From positions 4,235,843-4,299,842 of the forward strand of contig JAEMBT020000003.1 of NCBI GenBank assembly GCA_018873245.2: a DNA stretch of 64,000 nucleotides, in the 5' to 3' direction. Shown here piece after piece: positions 28,014 through 41,695 of this stretch (the first letter of the stretch is position 1; each line of letters opens with the position of its first letter). Source of the DNA: Archegozetes longisetosus. Lineage: Eukaryota; Arthropoda; Arachnida; Sarcoptiformes; Trhypochthoniidae. Made by a program: the position numbers and the translations under genes. The notes beneath the pieces were generated by a model. It worked only from the letters and a program-made list of their open reading frames with translations. It ran no database searches and had not been told where the DNA came from.

Positions 28014-31000
28014 TAATCACGTTGCTATCTGTCAACTAAATATTCATTCTATCAATTGAGATGATGAGATTGTGATCTCTATTCACTGTTAAATAAGTTG
28101 GAAAATCTGAATTTGCATTGTTCGTTCGTCACATTATCCCAAGTGACCAAATACTAGAAATGAAATGACAGAATTGAAAATGAAAATATGAATGAGCAGT
28201 AAAAGTAATTGAAGTTTTGTAAATCTTATAACTATATTGAAAGAGAGATTTATATTGACTAAAGGAAACTTAGATTGCAATTAAATTGGGTTATTTCTCA
28301 CAAGTGAGACGATAATCATATTAAGTTGACCAAATGAACTGTCCAAATGTTTGCTCTACTATAATATCCGCAAACTCTATTGTGTCTATTGTTAATCTTG
28401 TTAAAAACAATTTTGACATAATTGTGTCGCTGTTTGCTATCCTTGTTTGTTGATCTCATGCTTTTGTGATCATTTGACAGTTGTTCTGATTCACTTGTCT
28501 GGGATTTGGACTTAAATCTGTTTCTAAACTGGGTCCAATTGTTAGCTTATAAATTAGTCTTATAAACATTGCCTATAAGCCTTCACTATTCCTTATTATG
28601 CAAACTTTCTTCTATTGAAATCAATCAAATTGATTTGAATAATTGAATCTTTTAAGTTTTATCTATTGGAAGGAATCCAATTTAAAATACAAGTTGTAAT
28701 GGAATTGCACTGGATTCAAATAATTCTTATTCAACATCAATCAGAATACATGATTAGAATATTCAATAAAATTAGATTGAATTTTATTCAAAAAAGTCAT
28801 TTTAATTACCTTCAAAACATATAATAGTAATCATTACAATTGGATGAGTTTTTTGAATAGCTTCAAGGAAAATGAGACTTTCATTAATCTCATAGTTAAC
28901 TAAAAGACTAATTATTGTAAATCTAATATTGTTATCGTTATTAGTTTTTCGTTATGTGAGTAATAGAGGAACACATGAGTGAAATTGAAATTGAAATAGG
29001 ATTGCAGACAAATTAAAATAATGAGTCGAAAAGATGACTTTTATTGTTTACACAATAAAGAATCTTGCTTTATTCAATAATACTAATTAAATCAATCGAG
29101 ATTGTTTTTAACTACCAAATTTCTTCAATCCATTTGAATGACAGAAAACTTTTAAGATATTCAAAATAAATCTCTTTTTCAAGACTGACTAATTTTCTAG
29201 ATTAAGTTTAAATGATTACTAATTATAGTAGTTTTGATGGATAACTAGTAAAACTGTATTTTACAAAGCATTCAATTGTAGGTATGACTGAATACAGTGA
29301 ATCTTTTTATAACAAATTGTCGTTGTAGTAAGAGCAATAGTCTGCTGCAAACAGACGTCAAATAATGTTAAATAAGTTGTTTATAGTGAAATCTCGTGAT
29401 AGCGAATGTTAATTATCGGTCTCCAGCCATTCGTAATATCCAAGTATTACTGTATAAATATGCGTTACAATTGAGCACTATTGTAACGCAAGTAATAATT
29501 ATTGTTGTTTTATTGAACTTGCTCCTTTAATCAAATACTTCGTATAGTTAAGTGGACACCATTACAGCAAAAATCATTAAGTATATTGACTGACTTGCAC
29601 ACTTTCATTGTTCTCACTCCAGATTCAATTTAGTGGTTCTCAACTGAAAGGCTCGAGTTATGAGAAATCAAATTAATTGATCTAAATTTTTAGCCATACT
29701 TCTAATGGCAGTGATTTGAAATATTATTTTTAATACTCATAATGGCAGGGCTTCGCTGTTTATTAATCTAGTCAATTTATAAGCAAATTACGAAAGTTGA
29801 AATTTTGATGAAAATCGATTTTTTAAACCTATAAAATCGATACTAATCTTGAGTAAAGTAAAGAAATGTGGACTCTAAAGTGATTTCTGTCAATTTTCAT
29901 TTTGAAGCTAGTATCGATCTTCGGAATGCTACTTTTTGAGAAGCCAGCACTACTCCGTATTGATGCACAACATGCCATTTTGCTGCTGACCGAAAAAGAA
30001 TCAATTATAACAACATTACTATCATTAAGTATTAATCAAAGCAAATAATTTATTTTGCCCAATCATTAAGACAATACTTGAACATCAAATTGACGAGTGA
30101 TTACAGTTTGCCCTCAAAATTGTTAATTCACCTAAAATACGTACACAAAACTGATTGGTTCATCTAAATTTGAATCTTAATTTAAGCTAAAATTTACTTA
30201 TCAAAGGGAACATTGACTAAAATGAAAGACACGATACTTTTGATTTTGATATACATTAAGCGTAAGTTGATTAGACTTGAATTTGGTGATCGAATCGACA
30301 AATTTATGAAACACATAAATCATTGAATGGTCACATAACTTCTTTATTGTATTGATGACATATCAAGTTATTTATGAGTGATATGAAATAAATATTTCTT
30401 ATCTAAATATAACTAAATGCATTACTCATTATTTTTGATTAATTAATACAATCAACTGCTCAGAAATGCATCAAACTAAATTCACTTCTTTGTTATGATT
30501 CCTCGAACACATATTTTCTTTATTACAACTTTTATTACTTTACTAATAGCAACACATTTTTAGCCCAACTACACTTCGCTCAATTGAAGTTCAAATTGAA
30601 ATTTTATAAAATACTCCACATTCAAAGCTATTGTAAATCAACTTTTTATTCAGTTATAAGTAGAAAAATATCGATTTGCTAGTGTCATTTGAAAAGCACA
30701 AGGCTTTCAATATTATATTTAATCAAATTTGAATTAATTGACAATTTTTCACATTAAAACTTCAAGTATTCATTGGGAATATTGGAGACGCAACGATGTG
30801 AGAAAGTAATGCCTTGCTTTTGCCATTCAATTGCTAGTCTTGGTTCGATCGAAAGTTGATCATTTATCATCACTACACAAAATGGACTTTCTTTACAGCT
30901 TGTTAGATATCTTACATCGACTTTGGCTAAAAATATTCGGCTCAGACAAGCAGTACGTAAATATATAATGCAATTTTAAATCCATTAATCCATAGTTTTG

Positions 31001-34000
31001 TCTCTTAAAAGTAAATCGATTATAACTTACACGATTATTAAACTCAGTTTCTACCAATATTCTGCTCTTTCCTATTTTGCTTCCATTCACTAAAGCCGTC
31101 AATACGACTAACAATCAGTTCCAGTTAGATCACAATCAAGTTTTCCCTTTTGATTGTCCCAAATTTTGTTCAAATATTCAATAGTTTGTTGGCGTTCATT
31201 CCAAATGGCAAATATTTTAATGTTGAAATTCGAGACTCTTATGGGAAAAGTAATGCAAAGATTGAAACATTAGTCCTTATAGTAAAAATGGAAAAATAAT
31301 ATTCTCCAAAATGACTAGTCCTCAGTTATTAAATAATTATCAGTGCCGTGAGTTATAAAGTGATGGTATATTTCATATATAAGTACACGGATTAGGGAAT
31401 GGAAGCTCTAGTTTGCCAGAAGCCATAGACTTAATTGTATCGAAACACCGATACATTTCAGTCATAAATTATCTCTTGTCACATCTAACCTATCAACTAA
31501 AATATAATTCATTTTTATCATCACAATTCATTAAATCGATCGATTAATCAGTTTGAGTCGTTTAATAACTTAATTTCATGCTTGGATGTGATCATATTTT
31601 TCAAGTTGTTCTGCCTATAGCTTCTCTGAACCAGCAGTCGAAGCCTCAGAAGCAACCATTTGGTGAAAAAACTTTTCAGATATGATTTAAGCGTTTAGTC
31701 AGATTCAGTTCAATTTGAAATGAGTTCATGTTTAGCCATTAGAGGAGAAGGTTATACAAAGAGAGTTTTTGACATGAATGAGATTAGAAAGAAACGAAAC
31801 GAGAATCGAATATTTATGTTAGGCTTAAGACGGTTTATATGCTATTAAATTGATGTGTCGACAAACAATATCTTAAATGGTTAGGAGCAAAAAATTCAAT
31901 ACTAAATCAAAAGATGGCTTTATATTTGGGGACTTATTTTTGTTTATGTCATCATAACTTATACTGATCTTAAGCGAATCAAAGCTCTTATGTTTAACGA
32001 TAATGAAATGTTTTGATAAACTTTGCCAAATATTATGTCTTCAGTATGTATTTTACGATAATGGGATACTTTGAGAGAGATTGGTAAACATTCTAATAAA
32101 TGTCCACAATTGAATGATTGCTATGAAATATTAGCCAATTGATAACATAAGATAATATATATAAAATACTTCATATTCTCATTGAGCATTCATTGGCTAA
32201 AAATCAAACTATTTGTTCACTTTATCTTTTGGCCATAACTTTTCATGCCTTCCATATTTCATTACACTTACGAAATACCGTTCACTAGATTTAATGCTGT
32301 TTTGCTCCGAGTCTTATCAGCTTATACTTCAGAATTGATTTTCTTGAAGGCTGTAGTTGTCGTCCTGGGAATGGAATGCTTTCCAATACTACATCTTTGC
32401 GAGTAAGATACCAGAAAACTTTTACTCCATGTTTATGAATCTTATGAATCATTTTCGTGGATTGTTAGGCTATTATGTCGCGATAGATTTGGTTTGCAAT
32501 GGAAAAGTATTGCAGGTATTTCATACTTGCAACTCTAACTGGTTTGCTTTGTACTCCTAATCAATACGATTGGATCGAATGATCGATTAGAGATCAATTA
32601 GATTTTTATGTCAATCGGTGTCACTCTCAACAATAAACATGATTCATTCATCTTTACAATGAGTTAACTTTGTTCAAAGCATGCACATGTTTCACTTTAA
32701 CCTCTAATTTTTTCATCTTAATTATGCAAGCTTTCCTCAAAGATTGAAATGATGTTAAAAAATCATTTTTAGGCCTCATCTGATCTCTTTAGCGAATAGT
32801 TGCGGTTCATAAGATCAGAGGAAATAAGAATATTTTAATTTACAAGCCTGAATATTTTATGAAATGATAAAATGCTATGAAAGTTGTGTTATTTTGATTA
32901 ACTTAGAAGGAGTTCTTATGGAATTACATTATGCAGACATAAAGTATTCAATCATTAAATCCCTTTAATCACGAGATGTTTCTAACCAAGCGAGGAGTTA
33001 GTACTAAAAGTATCCAGTTTTGCATAAATGCATATTTAGAGGTGAAAAGGTTATAATCATGTAGTGATAGGTTTCTGGGAGTAATAAAAAATTCTATTAA
33101 TTCTGTTTAAAATATTCATTTGTCTAAGAGCTGCGTCCTAACAGGTTAGATAGTACTGATGCAAAGATAACTATATATAAAACTTTTACAGCCTTTACCT
33201 ATACTTTGAACGAGCATTCTTCTTACTTAAAAATATTAAATTGGCTCTAGTTAGTAGCTTTCAATTTCCTTAATCCCTATCTCTAAATACGCCTCACTTT
33301 AACTTAAGTCTAAAGTTGTCTGAAAGTTCACTACATCGTATTATTTGACTTACAATGGATATATAACCTTTACTGATGTCAGTATTAAACTGGCAAGATC
33401 GAAATGTTATTTTAGAAAAGGGAACAAACAGATGAGTGAAATGGAAAAATGAATTGAAATTGTTAGTTGTAGAATTGAATGGCTGTCCAACTGTTGTTTG
33501 GTGAACTAATAAACTGGAAGAATGGAGTAAGTTAGTCTTTTCTATTTGGTTAAAAGCATAGAAAATTTGTGCAAATACTAGCCATGGGTCGGATATAATG
33601 CTAAACCGTAGTTATATAAGTAGTAGTTGCCTAACAACGATCATTCAATTTATATGGATATCTGCAGAAAAAGAAAATCTACTTCATTTGATTACCTTTC
33701 TTTACATTCTGGCATATGAACAAAATTCATTTATCACAATTTGAAACCCAAACAAAATCCGAATCTTCCTTCTCAAACAAACAGTTGCTAAAGAGTCGAA
33801 TAGTTTCTTGAATTTGATGACAAACATATTCTCTGTGAGTCCATTATACTTACAACGATTAATCATAGATAACTAATTTTCTGTCATTTCTCAACCAATC
33901 CTTCATGGTTTGGGTCACTTCAATGTAATCAACTTGTTGTACAACTATTTGGAAAAGTATTAGATTAAATTTTATGAGCTATTAATGTTTAATTAGTTTT

Positions 34001-34031
34001 GCTATCCTCTCACTAACTTTTATGATGCGTA

Positions 34032-34246
34032 CACTCAAAAGCTTAATAATCCCTGATAGTAACCAGAATGTTGTCATACCATCAGATCATAATATCGAAC
34101 ATATTCCAAACCTTATAGAATATTCAATTAAGTAATCAGAGCAAATTATAAATCAAGTTTTCCCAAAAATGCATCTGGATTACAAGCAGGTTGACGTCGT
34201 ACTAGTCTTTACTTGTTGCTGTTGAGGATTGTTAAGTTTTCAAGTC
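34032..34246 (+). mobile_element. MITE copy 3, TA-flanked
   Basis: About 215 bases between TA at 34030-34031 and TA at 34247-34248. The left end is CACTCAAAAGCTTAATAATC followed by TGATAGTAACCAGAA. The right end is ACTTGTTGCTGTTGAGGAT, then TTAAGTTTTCAAG. The interior shares ACCTTATAGAATATTCAAT, ATGCATCTG and AGGTTGACG with copies 2 and 4. No open reading frame. The left and right ends are recognisable inverse copies of each other over about 40 bases. Confidence 0.75.
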
Positions 34247-36342
34247 TATATCTAGTTTATCAGAAAATAGTCGGCATCAGAGTTTGAAAGTTATCATTAT
34301 TAATGAATCAGATTGAAAGTAAAATAACCCAAACTTTAAGCTTTAAATAAATTCTAATTTAATGTTAATTTGATGAATTTTGATCTCGATTGAGAAGTTA
34401 AAATAAAATATATAAACCAATGAAATATGGATTTAGTTTGGTATTTTTCCTAATGTATTCGTATATAGAGATTCGTAAAAGAGATTGGAGCAATTTGTTA
34501 TGAAAGAGATGGATTACTCGTGAGACACCTAAACCATATCCCACTGTCCCTGTACACATCAAATATAGTTAGTGTTATACATCTTAATAAAGAAGTTACT
34601 TCTATTCATTACTTATTGTAAGCTACCTAAAGCATAGATTATTTGTCAAAAAGAAAAACTATTACTTCTTTGCTTTAGTAGATGACTACTGCTTAATTGT
34701 TGAACAAATCTTAAAACTAATTTTCTACTTCTTCCCTATCATATACTTATTTATTTCCTTGTTCTAAGTCACAGATAAGTATAGAGTATATTAGGCTAAG
34801 TTACTGACTTTTTCATCTAATTCATCAAATCGTTTCTACTATCTAAAGTTAAATCAAATTTTAATGGACTACAACTTTTAAAAAATTGCTTATATTACAT
34901 AAAGTTTAGAATATAATCTTGAAAGATAAACCCAGCTGAATACATAGATTCAAACTGAAGAATGTATTAGGAAATTGCATTACTATCATTGCTATAACTT
35001 ATCTGATCGATCAAATCCGGCAGCCGAGTCATGAAAGTGACCACAAACTACTTTCATATAGGGATCAAATTCTCATCAAAACCAAGCAAAATCAATTTAT
35101 TTTGCGAAGAAAGACCGCATATTATTTTTTATTTACTTTGATATATATTCTGAATCACTAGAAAAGAGGTTTAATCACGAAGTCTTATAAATGTCTTGGA
35201 ATTAAAAGTTGTATACAAAGAAAAATGATTATGGCATAACTATTAATTATATAGAAGATTATTAAGACTATCCAAAAGCAGTCAACGTTTTGGAAGCATG
35301 CGACTAGTCTTTATTTTATTGTTTGCTCTTAAACTTTCATGAGTAAAATCTGTTTCATTTTTTCATATTGAAAGCTTCTTTTAAACAACTATTATTTTAT
35401 AGGATCTTAACACTCATTTCTTTCTAATTCAAGTGTCGGCAAAATATAATTGAGTAAAAGATTTTAAGAGAAACTCTGCATCTCTGTTAAAAATAACTAA
35501 GCTCACTAAGAATTAATGAACTTTTAGCAAATTTAAACTAATTCCAAGTCAAACAAAATTCTATAAGTGCATCAAAACTTCAAACTTATTGTTTGAAACG
35601 TTAAGTAAACGTTGTTTAATGCAATTAAATAATGAGCACTTTGAATAACACGAATACTTGTCGAATACTCTTATTTGACGATAAGCATGAAGTTTGGTTC
35701 TGTCAACGTTTCTGTTCACAAATCTCAAGATTAAAGGATATTCTGTGCCGAATAGGTTTTGTTCACACTTTCTTATCAGACTTTTCCATTCTTTACTTAA
35801 GGCTTTCTCACCTTAGCATCAAATGAAGATTTATTTTCGGTTTAACTGAACAACTATGCTTTATATAACTCACTTCAAGTCTTTATTCTAGCAAAACTTT
35901 ATTCTAATAAAATATATTTGTGTATTTAATTTCATATTCTTATAGAAAAACACTTTTCTATCACTTTAGCTCAAATTATGTAAATCTTTTCTCATATCAG
36001 ATAATTTATTAAAATAAGATTTCCAAGTTAGTATTAAATCTATGCCTAAATTCAAGAGTAAATTTACATTATTATGAGCTCTGAATTTTGATCGAATGAG
36101 CATTAGAAAGCGACGTCTTTTACAGTAGAGATTATTAGTCCGCTTACAGCTAAAGAGTATAAATTTTGTCATTATGTCAATTCTATCAGCATTTAATGTC
36201 TAACTCAATCTGATAAATACTGAAGTGAAAACTTAGTGTCATTTTCTGTTCATTCCATTGAGCAAATCTGTATCAATACTCTTCTCAATAAAGTATAGTC
36301 TAATAGTTTACAGTAATGTATCAGAAGGCCTAAAGGCTTCCA

Positions 36343-36409
36343 TTCCGTCAGTAAGCTCCGAGTCACCAAGTTTCAAGACTCACTTTCAGTGCAAAGTTTA
36401 CTGACGGAA
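36343..36409. repeat. Branched inverted repeat (three-way junction potential)
   Basis: The outer arms TTCCGTCAGTAA (36343-36354) and TTACTGACGGAA (36398-36409) are perfectly complementary over 12 bases. Between them lie two adjacent small hairpins: GAGTC (36360-36364) with GACTC (36377-36381), and ACTTT (36382-36386) with AAAGT (36393-36397). The whole can fold as a closed three-way junction of 67 nt. It is more GC-balanced than the surrounding intron. It could be a degraded transposon end pair or a structured RNA element; I cannot tell which. Confidence 0.5.
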
Positions 36410-37195
36410 AATTTCTTATGTTGTTGCACCAGGTTAAACCTTAAGTTTGAATATTTTTATATTTTTCAGGCTGCTTTCAGTTGAAATTTTTCGCCCGGAG
36501 TCAAAATTGATAATTGAATAAATGAAATAAATTTTCTTCTAAACTTATTAGACTTTGGTTTCTAGCTCAAACCTGATAACATCTCTCAATAATTTTGTAG
36601 TTCAAGGATTAGAACTGCATTCAAATAATAATTACTATTGTCAATCTTTATTATCTTGCAATCATTTCTGTTTGGCGCCAATCCAATTGAATGTGTTTGT
36701 TGCGTTAACGCATAGATAGTGACATCTCAAGTCTCAGAGTTGAATCTTTAGTGCTTTAGAAGAATATTCTAACTGTACAGTACATTGGGTATTATTTAAT
36801 GAATTGAAGCTAAAAGTGAAGATTTAGCAATCAATTAATTACTTTCAAGTATTGATTTTAAAGAAACACTTCAAAAAGAAATACTTTCCTTGGGCTTAGT
36901 CGTATAAGTTCTTATTTAATTTTTAAAAAATTCATTAAAATATAATTCTGCATAAACATAGAAAAGTCATTATTTATTAACATAGATCTTCTGATCTATA
37001 AAAGTATGAAACTGAAAACATAATTAGGTTTTTCAGTACTATCCTGCACAATAAAAAAATCTGCAGAATGAGTATAAATGGATATGTGAAATACTAGCTA
37101 CGTGAAAATTTAATAACTTTTCCGAGCCTAACGCATTATGCGCATCATTCCTCTTACTGACCTTAGCTTAATAGACTACATTAAAAATGGTTTAG

Positions 37196-37246
37196 TTTAG
37201 TAGGATAGGTTAGGGTAAGAGAAGTGGTGCGCTAGGCCTGAGAAAG
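37196..37246 (+). repeat. TTAGG-like dispersed repeat, copy 1
   Basis: Contains ATAGGTTAGGGTAAGAGA, then GTGGT and GCTAGGCCTGAG. It aligns with a second stretch at 49214-49256 that shares the ATAGGTTAGG start and the CTAGRCCYGAR end. TTAGG is the ancestral arthropod telomere unit, but here there are only one or two units, so a small dispersed element is as likely. The alignment is short and gapped. Confidence 0.35.
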
Positions 37247-40200
37247 TTATCAAATTTTCATCTAGCTAAAGAGTTGCAGACTTTCTGTCTATAAAACGTC
37301 AATATATTCTTTTCGAAAACTCAACAGAAGATGGCACATATGATAGTAGGATACCTGTAACTTGATTGCACTCATAACTGTATATATTAAGATCATGATT
37401 TCCACAGTACTCTATCTGTATTGATAACACGTTCATCTCAAGAGTTGGTGATTGTCTCACAAATAAATGAAAAAAATTCTGAAAGTTTCAAAATGAGATC
37501 AAATGAATTTTTCAGCAATTGAGCTTACTATCCATAAATATAAAGTCTATCACTTAGAAAATATTCAATAGTTTGATAATTCAGAGCATGATTCCCTAAA
37601 ATGAAAGCCGAAAATCAATTAAATATCCATAAAAGATGAGTGACTATAAAATAGAATCTAATTTAATGGAAGAATTATTCTTCAAGGAGTATCACATTGT
37701 GCCTAAATTAAATTCTATACTTGTGTATTACACGAAAAATTTGAAATAAGGTCTCAGCCAAATTGAAAAGAAGCATTTCGATTTTAAAGTTCAAAATTCA
37801 TCATTCCTTCAAGACATGAAGCAGCCTTGTCAAGAAAAATACCTCAAAGATATTTTTATATTAATACTTTATGAATCATTTAACTGCTTTTAGAGATAAA
37901 CATATACTCCAGTGATAAGTAATAAGTTTAATATTAGGAATGTGTTTTTACTTTGAGTTATCTTTTAAGTTTTCATAGTATCATAAAATGTGAAACTATT
38001 TCACTCTATTATCAATACCTTTTTCAATATCTGTCAACTCACTTAATTTATTCTTTGAAAAGTTTCAAACAAATATTAGGTGTTTTTCTTCACGAGACTG
38101 CTTCAAATGGATTAGCTTAGTTTGAATGAAACATTGAAACAACAAAATGAATGACAAAGTTCTCATTTCATGAATCTATGCATTTATTGATTTTCTTTTT
38201 GTTACGACTCAATATGTTTCGAGTTAGCCAATAGATAATAACTTAAACTTATGATTTGAATACATTTAGGAACTCTTCTGAATTGCAAATTCAGCTTTCA
38301 CATAAATGTACACTTAAAATAAGATTCTTTATTTAAATTTAATGATCAGGTCTGAAAAGGTCATCTTTGGAAGAGGTTTTGAAGGATTGCAACAGATTGA
38401 TGTTAATATAGTCGTTATTTGAATTGCGCTAGTTTGAATAGAGTCAAATAGAATAAGACTGTTTTAGATTGTTTAAGACTATTTTAGACCATTTTACTTC
38501 TCTTGTTTTGTTACTTTATTCAATTAAGTTTTTGCTTAAGTCTAGAATTTTAGAACAATTTGACCCGAAGCGAACAGTTATTACTGTTGAGAACACTTGA
38601 AAAGGTACAACAATAAGTCACATAAGTCTCATATAAGTCTCTGGTGAATAAGAGAGTAACTTTAAGGGTTCCGTAATGTGTTATATGAATGAATGATTCG
38701 CTGGAACTCCGATTACAATATGATTCAATAACTTGAATCATTTTTTATGTCTAATCTCTTTAGTCCAATAGAACTGAGTAATGATCTCTTATATGATCGA
38801 ATGTATTAAATACACCTTGATTTTGTGTCATATAGAAATCATTTTAAGATTCAGATCGAAGACTACGATTTGAGTGAAATATTGGATTGGAAACTTAGTT
38901 ATTTTAAGATTTATATGCTGCATATTATGCAACCATAAAGTACAAGCCGAATGAGATACCTGGTGGTATCATACTTTCAATACAATGTTGTATACGGGAT
39001 TAATAAAGATATAAATCTTGTTTTTGCCATCGCACTGCATCAATTTAGAAATTATGACAAAAGTGACAAACAACAATAAAGATATGCTATCGAAGGTTTA
39101 TTTAATTTTTGCTGCCATCATAAATCTATATCTTATTGTGAGTTGTTAAGTCTTAACTTGTTTACTATTTTTCATGTCCTACAAAAAGACTAAAAGAGAC
39201 AAAAAGACGAGAATCTGTTTGAAGTATGAGTAAAATTTCAAATTGAATTTAAAATGAAACTTGATAAATGAATTAAAGTACAAAATAAATTTAAGCCCAA
39301 ACCTATCGCAAGGAAGAGAGCATAAAATAATTTTGATATGCTTGTTTAAAAATTGTCATTAAAAAGCAATTTAGTTTGTCTGTGTTTCGTAACTCGTTTG
39401 AAGGAAAATCGACTCTTTTCTCCATGAGGAAATCTCTCTCCAAGCTAATCATATTGTTTGCTTAACGTCTTATTTGTCCTCTTGTTAAACATTATTTCCA
39501 AAATATCTCATTGAGTTTTCCTCAACTTTTAGATTAGATAATATTTGATATAAAGAGAATTGATTGAAAAACTATTTCGGTTATTGCATCGAATGGTAGA
39601 ATGTGAAAAGAAATTAGTTTTCCATATTTTTATCTTCAGTTTATGACACGGCAGTTTTCATATTCTGAGTTTAAAGATATGGAAACAAGATTTTTACGAT
39701 TTCCTTATACGATACATTATTGTATTTATGTGAAAGTGTCTTAAAAGTAAGGGCTTATACGAAGCCAAATCTATGATTCCAAAGGCAAACATTTATAGTT
39801 GACGTTAGGCTTAGCCCTTATGAGTATTTTCTGGCGATTCAATATTACACTCTTTATTCCTTCTCATCACAAAACTAAAGACATTTTAATAAAAAATTTT
39901 ATGTTACCATATATTTCATTGAATACTCAGGATTACGAGTACTCTTACAGCTCAAAGTAAAGAGCATTGAGGATAAGTTTTACTTTGCAATGTTGCGTGT
40001 ACTCTTTCGTAATTTGATTTTTTGCTGATAAGTTGTTTTTCTATCTGATCAATCCTGCGCCATTAACAGATTGACTTTATCGCAATTTCCATCGTTAACA
40101 TTTTTATTATGTGTTATTTGAAAGTTAGTATTAGATTTGTCAAATTGAAATTATTATGAGTTATTATTTTGTTCATTAGTGAATATTTAAAGCATGTGTT

Positions 40201-41276
40201 ATGACCTAATTGCAAGCGCATTCAGATAAGTGATGCACTTTTAAATACTTTTACTATTAATACGTTACAGTTTATTTCATGCAATACTTTGTTTTTGATT
40301 ATACTACACCAAAGCCACAATAGTTTCATTTTTCAATGACGTCGTCGTCTATTCATCTAAACTAGAGTACAATTGGTGAAAGAGTAGTTAATTTTGCAAT
40401 TTGGATGAAGTGCAAACAGTGCTCTGTTGAACGCAGAATGTAATGTTCTGCTACATACCACTACTTCAATAAGGGTAAAGTTATGCGACCAAAGGCTTTA
40501 TACACATACACACTCGCATTCTTAGTTTACTTAAGGTTTGGCACTAAAACTTTGCCAACACCAGAGCTAAACCATAACCAATATTGTATTATAAAGTAAA
40601 GAAACCTTCTTATAATTTCTATTCGCCTCAAGATAATCTTTCATTATATTGTTCTATTCTTCCTCTATCTTTCATCTTATTTTGATTTGATTTGAACAAT
40701 AAATGTGACACATCGTAAGATAGAATTGATTGAAAATGATTTAATTCTACTATAACTTGACTAGTATTTGCTGATTTGAATTGTTTGTCCTTAACTGACT
40801 CAATATAAATGACATGCAAACGTTTAAAGAATTGATTTCATTTATTGGATGTCATATTAATACTCATTAATAATAAGTATTGAATTGAAGTTGAGCCTTA
40901 TCGAGTATATGATTTGGTATGAAGTGAACCCGTATTTCGTAGCTGATTGCAAATCAAGTGACGTATTTGGATTTTCATGCTTTAGTACTTACTTCATTAT
41001 TTAGTGCAGTGATTTAGCACTATTGTTTTTCTATCATTTCTAACTAATACTATCTTATCTCAAATTCAGTTCTATTCATTCTTCAATTGACACTACAATA
41101 CCGGTGAGTTATTAAGAGGTTTAATCAAATACTTGTAAAGATAAACGCCAACACTTTGTCACCGTATTATCAGATATTAAATATTATATTCATCAAAAAT
41201 ATAACTGTTATTATTAAGTTTTATGCGATAATTCTGAAAGCGTGTGAACAATGATTTATCATTTTCATGTTACACA

Positions 41277-41695
41277 ATGAGTGATTCTCTGACAACCAAC
41301 TCTAAACCTGATAATGCTCAACTATCACTACTTCAAGAGACTTCCAACGACCCTAATACATTCATTTTTCCCCAACGAATGCTATCGCTTGATTCTCAAG
41401 TTCAGTCTTACCTAGAGAATAGTTTCCAAACCAGTTTCGAAAACGCAACCATGAGTCGATCACTTTGGAAAAGTTCTGATTCCCAACTTTCCCAACATCA
41501 CTTCAAACGTGTTACTGAAACTAAGAGGTCGTTTACGAGAAGCGTTTCTTCCTCTTCTTCAAGTATTGTTTCGTCCTCGAGTGCATTTTCGACAAGTTCC
41601 AGCTCAACTCTAGCAATGAGACGTGGAAGAAGAGGATTAGTTTTACAGCCTTTGGGCGAATCGAAGCGTCGGATTCTGCCGGGTGTCTCTTTCGA
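41277..41695 (+). CDS. dnc: PDE4/dunce alternative first coding exon B, Ser-rich long N-terminus (partial CDS)
   Basis: The exon encodes 139 codons plus two bases of a long-isoform N-terminus. I start at ATG 41277 (context ACACAATGA). The frame stays open upstream only to a GTG at 41244 and closes at TGA 41235. The protein is Ser/Thr-rich: a basic stretch at residues 77-90 (FKRVTETKRSF), a poly-Ser tract at 91-110, then RRGRRGLVLQPLGESKRR at about 115-132. The SSSS-TL-RGRR-LQ-PL pattern resembles the N-terminus of mammalian long forms such as PDE4B1 (recalled from the family, not searched). The exon ends TTC GA at a GTAAGT donor; with the T at 54534 it reads SFDFDVDD. Unspliced, it stops at TAA 41697. 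The Ser tract and basic residues suggest phosphorylation and docking, which is inference. Confidence 0.85.

Larger units (their letters stand above)
13920..41276 (+). other. Long intron between first exon A and first exon B (includes exon B upstream region)
   Basis: About 27 kb of AT-rich sequence without any recognisable exon. It starts with a consensus GTAAGT donor. It contains three of the four MITE copies (19.8, 22.9 and 34.0 kb), a 21-base tandem duplication at 28.0 kb, a branched inverted repeat at 36.3 kb and a TTAGG-like motif at 37.2 kb. The few short open frames here encode low-complexity hydrophobic strings with no donor in the needed frame. The last few hundred bases should hold the exon B promoter and leader, but I see no clear TATA box. 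An isolated GTGAGT donor-like site at 41103 could end a noncoding leader exon. Confidence 0.7.
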